In this document: piece by piece, positions 59,306 through 64,000 of the stretch
Position numbering within the stretch: the first letter of the stretch is position 1
Layout: each line of letters begins with the position of its first letter
NCBI GenBank assembly: GCA_016700175.1
Contig: CP065003.1
Coordinates: 62,001 to 126,000 of the forward strand
DNA length: 64,000 nt
Reading direction: 5' to 3'
Source of the DNA: Acidobacteriota bacterium
GTDB taxonomy: Bacteria; Acidobacteriota; Blastocatellia; Pyrinomonadales; Pyrinomonadaceae
Program-made: the position numbers and the translations under genes
Notes under the pieces: model-generated
Seen by the model: only the letters and a program-made list of their open reading frames with translations
Told to the model about the DNA's origin: nothing
Databases searched by the model: none

Positions 59306-59336
59306 AAAAGGCCGGGCAGAACAAGCCCGGCCTTTT
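59306..59336. terminator. Bidirectional intrinsic terminator
   Basis: A 12-bp perfect stem AAAAGGCCGGGC / GCCCGGCCTTTT with a 7-base loop lies between the convergent PBP1A and prolyl oligopeptidase genes. It carries T-runs on both strands. Confidence 0.85.
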
Positions 59337-59353
59337 CAGTACCCGGAAAGCGA

Positions 59354-61477
59354 TCAATCCACTCCGAGATTCTCCATCAGGAAAGCGTAGGTGTCCGCCA
59401 GTTCCTCGATGATCTTCGACGTGGGCTTGCCCGCGCCGTGACCCGCGTCGGTCTCTATCCGGATCAGCACGGGGGCATCGCCGGCCTGCGCCTCCTGGAG
59501 AGTCGCGGCGTACTTGAAGCTGTGAGCCGGGACCACCCGGTCGTCGTGATCCGCAGTTGTAACGAGCACTGCCGGATACTTCGTGCCTTTCTTGATGTTA
59601 TGAAGAGGCGAGTATGCGTACAGAGCCTTGAACTCGTCGGGGTTCTCCGACGATCCGTAGTCCGAAGTCCACGCGAATCCGATCGTGAACTTGTGGAACC
59701 TCAGCATGTCCATCACGCCGACGGCCGGAAGCGCAGCGCCGAACAGGTCGGGCCTTTGATTCAGGACGGCGCCAACCAGAAGCCCACCGTTCGATCCGCC
59801 CTGGATAGCGAGCTTCTCGGAGGACGTGTACTTGTTTGCGATCAGCCATTCTCCTGCAGCGATGAAATCGTCGAACACGTTCTGCTTATTGAGCTTTGTC
59901 CCCGCCTGGTGCCATTTCTCGCCGTATTCGCCTCCTCCTCTTAGGTTCGCGACCGCATAGACTCCGCCCATCTCCAGCCAGACGATCCTCGAGGTGCTGA
60001 AGCCGGGGGTCATCGAAATGTTGAATCCGCCATAGCCGTACAGCAGGGTCGGGTTCGTGCCGTCGAGCTTAATGCCCTTCTTGTGCACGATGAACATAGG
60101 GACCTTCGTCCCGTCCTTGCTAGCGTAGAAGACCTGCTTGACCTCGTAATCATCCGGGTTGAAATCCACCTCCGCACGGCGGAACAGCGTGCTCTTTCCG
60201 GTCTTCATATCGTAGCGGTAGATCGTAGGAGGCGCGTTGTAGCTCGAGTATGTGTAGAACGTCTCCGTGTCCTCGCGACGGCCGCCGAATCCGCCTGCGG
60301 ATCCGATCCCCGGTAGCTCAACATCCCTTACGAACTTGCCTTCGATGTCGTAGATCTTGATCTGCGTGTAAGCGTCCTTCAGGTAGTCGGCAACGAACTG
60401 ATTGTTGATGAACGAAACGCCCGTGAGCGTCTCCGCCACCTGGGGGATCACCTCTTTCCAGACGCGGGTCCTCGCGAGCAGGTTCACGGACACGAGCCGA
60501 CCCAGCGGAGCGTCCTTGTCGGTCTCGAAGAAGAAGTTCGCTCCGTCGTTTCCGACATAGGAGTACTGATTCTCAAACTTGTCGATCAAAGGTACAATCG
60601 GAGCGTCCTTGAGCGTGAGGCTTTTGAAATAGACCTGGTTCTTTCGAGAAGTGCCGTCGCTGAGATAGATAAGAAGCCATTCACCGTCCTCGGTTACAAA
60701 ACCGTTTATTCCCATCTTCGGATTGTCGGGACGCTCGTACACAAGCACATCTTCCGACTGGTCGGTCCCGAGTTCGTGGTAGTAGAGCTTGCGGTGCAAG
60801 TTCGCGTCCTCAAGTTTCGTGGCCTCGTTCGGCTCCGGATAGCGGCTGTAATAGACGCCCTTTCCGTCCTTTGTCCACGAGACACCGGAGAATTTAATGT
60901 GTCTCAGGTGGTCGGGAAGTTCCTTGCCGGTCTCGATGTCCATGAATTTGAACTCGCGCCAGTCGGAGCCGGCCTTCGAGATCCCGTAAGCCAAAGTCTT
61001 CCCGTCCTCGGTGATCGCCATTCCGCTAAGCGCAACCGTTCCGTCCTTCGAGAACTTGTTGGGGTCGATCAGCACGCGGCCCGGATCTTCCGGCGAATCA
61101 GCTATGTAGACCACGCTCTGGTTCTGAAGGCCGTCGTTCTTCGAATAGAAGTACTTGCCGCCCCGTTTGAACGGCGCCGAGTAGCGCTCGTAGTTCCAGA
61201 GTTCGGTAAGGCGTTCCTTAAGCTGTTCGCGTTTGGGAAGTTTCTCAAGGTAGCCGAAGGTCACCTTATTCTGCGCTTCGATCCAGGCTCTGGAATCGGC
61301 CGCATCAGGGTCCTCCAGCCAGCGGTAAGGGTCCGCCACTTTTGTACCGTGATAATCGTCTACCTGGTCGACCTTTTTGGCTTTCGGATAGTCTAGCTTC
61401 TGCTGAGCATCCGCAGTGGCAAAAAAGAGGGACAGTACTAGAAGGGCAGGAATGAACCCGCGTGACCTGAATGACAT
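59354..61477 (-). CDS. Exported prolyl oligopeptidase (S9A)
   Basis: A 707-residue serine peptidase with a signal peptide (residues 1-24, ALLVLSLFFATADAQ) that cleaves after proline in short peptides. The N-terminal beta-propeller has DDYHGTKVADPYRWLEDPD. The catalytic domain carries the nucleophile Ser in IQGGSNGGLLVG near 555. The Asp is in TTADHDDRVVPAHSFKYAA near 640 and the His in DAGHGAGKPTSK near 680. Length matches the S9A family. It lies in the periplasm or on the surface. The convergent terminator after it is shared with PBP1A. Confidence 0.95.
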   Translation of the reverse strand: MSFRSRGFIPALLVLSLFFATADAQQKLDYPKAKKVDQVDDYHGTKVADPYRWLEDPDAADSRAWIEAQNKVTFGYLEKLPKREQLKERLTELWNYERYSAPFKRGGKYFYSKNDGLQNQSVVYIADSPEDPGRVLIDPNKFSKDGTVALSGMAITEDGKTLAYGISKAGSDWREFKFMDIETGKELPDHLRHIKFSGVSWTKDGKGVYYSRYPEPNEATKLEDANLHRKLYYHELGTDQSEDVLVYERPDNPKMGINGFVTEDGEWLLIYLSDGTSRKNQVYFKSLTLKDAPIVPLIDKFENQYSYVGNDGANFFFETDKDAPLGRLVSVNLLARTRVWKEVIPQVAETLTGVSFINNQFVADYLKDAYTQIKIYDIEGKFVRDVELPGIGSAGGFGGRREDTETFYTYSSYNAPPTIYRYDMKTGKSTLFRRAEVDFNPDDYEVKQVFYASKDGTKVPMFIVHKKGIKLDGTNPTLLYGYGGFNISMTPGFSTSRIVWLEMGGVYAVANLRGGGEYGEKWHQAGTKLNKQNVFDDFIAAGEWLIANKYTSSEKLAIQGGSNGGLLVGAVLNQRPDLFGAALPAVGVMDMLRFHKFTIGFAWTSDYGSSENPDEFKALYAYSPLHNIKKGTKYPAVLVTTADHDDRVVPAHSFKYAATLQEAQAGDAPVLIRIETDAGHGAGKPTSKIIEELADTYAFLMENLGVD

Positions 61478-61528
61478 ATTGACCTCCGAAGTTTGGTTTG
61501 ACCGATATCTTACTACGCCGGAGGCGCC

Positions 61529-61562
61529 CTGAAAAACAAAAGAAGCGGCAGTCAGCCGCTTC
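61529..61562 (-). terminator. Intrinsic terminator of the GGDEF/EAL gene
   Basis: On the minus strand GAAGCGGC and GCCGCTTC form a perfect 8-bp stem with a 5-base loop, followed by TTTTGTTTTTC. It lies just after the stop codon of the cyclic-di-GMP gene. Confidence 0.8.
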
Positions 61563-61586
61563 CGGAGGTTGATTTCGATCTCTCGC

Positions 61587-63824
61587 TTATGCGTATCTGT
61601 GGGGTATCTCGCTGATCTCCGAAGGGAGCCTGTCGCTTTCCGAAGCCGGGTCCGGATCTGGCAGCCAGGCCTTCTTCTGGTACAAGAGGGTTTCCATCTC
61701 CGCGCTCGGGAGCGGCTTGGAGAACAGGTACCCCTGGCCGTAATCGCAACCGAGGTCGCGCAGAAGGGACAGTTGCTTCTCGGTTTCGATACCCTCCGCG
61801 ACCACCTCTTTCTTCAGGTTCTTTGTCAGCGAAACGATGGTTTGAAGGATTCCCGAGTCCTCGCCGTTCTCTCCCACATTGAGCACAAAGGAGCGGTCGA
61901 TCTTCAGCGTGTCGAACGGAAGCCTGTGCAAGTAGCTAAGCGAGGAATATCCTGTGCCGAAGTCGTCGATGCTGAGTTTGACGCCCAGATCAGAAACCTC
62001 ATTCAGTGTCTCGATCGTCCTCTCGGCATTGTCCATCGCAGTTGATTCCGTTATCTCGAGCTTGAGGCTGCGAGCCGGAAGGCCCGTCTCATCTAGCGCC
62101 TCCTGGACGTCATAAATGAGACTTTTGTCTGCAAGGTGCCTTCCGGAGATGTTAACGCTGATCACCAGGTCCTGGTGCTCGTTTGAGATCTCTCTCCATC
62201 GCTGGAGCTGGGAGCACGCCTCTCTAAGCACCCATTTGGTCAGAGGGATGATCGAGCCGGTGTCCTCTGAGATCGGGATGAACAATCCGGGCGAGACGAA
62301 TCCAAGTTCGGAATGATGCCAGCGAAGAAGGCCCTCGAAACCGACGAGCTCTCCGCCTTTTAGTGAGATAAGGGGTTGGTAATGCAGGGAAAGCTCATTC
62401 TTTTCGATCGCGTACCGCAGGTCTCCCTCAAGCCGGATATGCTCGAGATACTTCGATCTTGTCTGCTTGTCGAACACCGCGACGCTGATGTTCTCTTCCT
62501 TCGCGCTGTGCATGGCGATGTCGGCGTCGCGCAGGATGTCTTCGGGTTTAAGCTGTTCGTGATCGAAGGGCGCGATGCCTATGTAGAGGTCAGAGAAGAT
62601 CTTGTTTCCCTGGATCACGTACGGCTGCGTGAGGTGGTCGTATATCCGAAAAGCGTACGATTTGGCTTCGTTGATCGAGGAAAGGTCGTTGAGTATGATC
62701 GCGAACTCATCCCCGCCGAGGCGCGCGATCGTGTCTTCGTCGCGAAGGCACCGTCGAAGCCTGAGCGCGACGACACGCAGAACCTCGTCTCCGATCGTGT
62801 GTCCGAGGCTGTCGTTGATGTTCTTAAATCGTGAGAGATCCAGAAAAAGGACGTAGTATCGTCGGGCTACCTCGGAACCGAGCTGAAGAAGCAGGTTGAG
62901 GCGTTCGATCAGGTATGCGCGGTTTGGAAGGTCGGTGAGATTGTCGTGGAACGCTGCGTATTCGAGGTCCTGTTTGCTTTGCCGCAGGTCCCTTGTGATT
63001 TCCTCTTCTTTCTCAAGCAGGTTCTTGAGCTGCCTCGCGTGTTCTTCGACCTCCTCGGCCTTGGCCCGCGCGATCTCGGTCTTCTCCCTCTCGGCCTGCT
63101 CCGCCTGCTCGATCGATTCGTTAATGTTTCGAATCATCTGCCGGTAATTGGCGTAAGCGATTGCGAAAATGGCTAGCGCAACACTAAGAGTCAGAAAGTC
63201 ACCGTAGTTGATTAGCTTGAAGGCAATCCCCGCAAGTCCCGCGCCTGCTATCTGCGTCATCGAACTTGAAAAACACACTTTCTTCCACATTGTCCACACA
63301 GAGTTTTCACTTTTAAGGGAATAGAAAACTGCAGCGAACAATGAGAGGAACACAAACTGGACGATCGCCAATACGCCGAGAACCGTAATCAGCTCTGATG
63401 CTATACCGTAGTTTGTACCAATCCCCGCGTGAGGCAACAGGGTGAAAACGAAGTAAGTGATTCCAGTTGAGAACGCGGTACTCGCGATGTTGAAGGGAAT
63501 CGCGAGTTTTCTTAGCTGAAATCCTCCATAGATTAGGAAAATGCAGCTAATGGATACCTCGAGAGTGGCGAAAATGATCGCGAGCTCTCCTCCATACTTG
63601 ATGAAGGCGAAAAAGATCATTGTGTCCGCAAAGCTGAGGTAAGAGTTCGAGTGGGGTAATGATAGGGTCAACCGCGACGTTACAAACAGCGCTGCGACCA
63701 TTAATAGCACCGTGCTCAAACTCAAGATGGAAGTATCGAGGTTAGCAACCGCAAAAAGGAATGAGGCGAGACCACATGCAGAAATGACTCCAACGTAAAT
63801 ATTGAAAAGCTTCTCGCGACTCAT
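61587..63824 (-). CDS. Membrane diguanylate cyclase/phosphodiesterase (GGDEF-EAL)
   Basis: A protein of about 745 residues, taking the ATG at 63824 (MSREKLFNIYVG). Eight or so transmembrane helices (about 10-240) form a MASE-like sensor, then a coiled coil (QAEREKTEIARAKAEEVEEH). The GGDEF domain follows (DLPNRAYLIERL, RLGGDEFAIIL intact). The EAL domain has FEGLLRWHH in place of FEALLRWxH, EITES, IDDFGTGYSSLSYL, VAEGIET and YGQGYLFSKPLP. Other catalytic residues appear intact. It makes or degrades cyclic-di-GMP, which commonly controls type IV pili and biofilm. The terminator follows immediately. The last 90 bases of the window (63909-64000) show no gene. Confidence 0.9.
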   Translation of the reverse strand: MSREKLFNIYVGVISACGLASFLFAVANLDTSILSLSTVLLMVAALFVTSRLTLSLPHSNSYLSFADTMIFFAFIKYGGELAIIFATLEVSISCIFLIYGGFQLRKLAIPFNIASTAFSTGITYFVFTLLPHAGIGTNYGIASELITVLGVLAIVQFVFLSLFAAVFYSLKSENSVWTMWKKVCFSSSMTQIAGAGLAGIAFKLINYGDFLTLSVALAIFAIAYANYRQMIRNINESIEQAEQAEREKTEIARAKAEEVEEHARQLKNLLEKEEEITRDLRQSKQDLEYAAFHDNLTDLPNRAYLIERLNLLLQLGSEVARRYYVLFLDLSRFKNINDSLGHTIGDEVLRVVALRLRRCLRDEDTIARLGGDEFAIILNDLSSINEAKSYAFRIYDHLTQPYVIQGNKIFSDLYIGIAPFDHEQLKPEDILRDADIAMHSAKEENISVAVFDKQTRSKYLEHIRLEGDLRYAIEKNELSLHYQPLISLKGGELVGFEGLLRWHHSELGFVSPGLFIPISEDTGSIIPLTKWVLREACSQLQRWREISNEHQDLVISVNISGRHLADKSLIYDVQEALDETGLPARSLKLEITESTAMDNAERTIETLNEVSDLGVKLSIDDFGTGYSSLSYLHRLPFDTLKIDRSFVLNVGENGEDSGILQTIVSLTKNLKKEVVAEGIETEKQLSLLRDLGCDYGQGYLFSKPLPSAEMETLLYQKKAWLPDPDPASESDRLPSEISEIPHRYA

Positions 63825-64000
63825 TTTCACTTTTGGGTTTGGCGGTTGTGGGAACCGGTAAGAATTGAGAATCGTTATCACGGCGACGATGTGCCGGCGA
63901 CCTAACACAGTTTAACATAGCCAAACACGCGAATTCCACTTTATTTCGGGCTCGAACTCGACTAGTCAAACCGAAAAACTCAAGATTTAAAAGAGTGTGA

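Overview
The window is GC-rich bacterial chromosome with dense, operon-packed genes broken by unusually repeat-rich intergenic stretches. The gene mix points to a Gram-negative bacterium: lpxD, two heptose/LPS-core genes, FtsQ/FtsA/FtsZ-type division and a type IV pilin with PilS/PilR. Together with the many hairpin repeats, this best fits Acidobacteriota (a Blastocatellia-like lineage). That assignment is inferred from gene content; there is no rRNA gene in the window.

Layout. 1-1284: gene-free repeats. 1285-4387 (minus): a TPM-domain protein / nucleotidyltransferase-like / LemA operon and a ZIP metal transporter. 4526-19829 (plus): a strong promoter, a long leader and the division and cell-wall (dcw) cluster rsmH-ftsL-ftsI-murF-mraY-murD-ftsW-murG-murC-ftsQ-ftsA-ftsZ. 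No mraZ, murE, murB or ddl is present, and a two-armed heptamer repeat lies between murG and murC. 20299-27808 (plus): pdxA, two receiver proteins, valS, nadC. 28121-33417: CPBP protease, an NtrY/NtrX-like two-component pair and a DinB-like exported protein. 33893-39184: msrB, a small metzincin-like protein, lpxD, priA and a membrane-anchored protein. 39844-48427 (minus): pilS, pilR, pilA with a near-consensus sigma-54 promoter, then a four-gene ABC transporter operon resembling the Myxococcus pilA-pilGHI layout. 48484-52796: a cupin and two tandem, nearly identical IS110/IS1111-type elements. 52797-56347 (minus): gmhB, a heptosyltransferase, an SDR epimerase-like gene and a K+ channel. 56490-63824: PBP1A, prolyl oligopeptidase and a GGDEF/EAL protein.

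How it fits together. The dcw genes make lipid II (MurF, MraY, MurD, MurG, MurC) and the divisome (FtsL, FtsI, FtsW, FtsQ, FtsA, FtsZ); PBP1A adds bulk peptidoglycan synthesis. LpxD and the heptose genes build the outer membrane. PilS/PilR plus sigma-54 probably drive pilA, and the adjoining ABC operon is probably a pilus or surface accessory.

The most unusual content is non-coding. There are several unrelated families of degenerate heptanucleotide tandem arrays, dispersed hairpin repeats, and repeat sequence that has become the coding end of genes (murG, the CPBP protease, one transposase). The IS elements sit in one of these hairpin repeats. They carry perfect 15-bp subterminal inverted repeats and a structured 3' non-coding segment with short matches to both the target and the element's own end, as expected for a seekRNA/bridge RNA.
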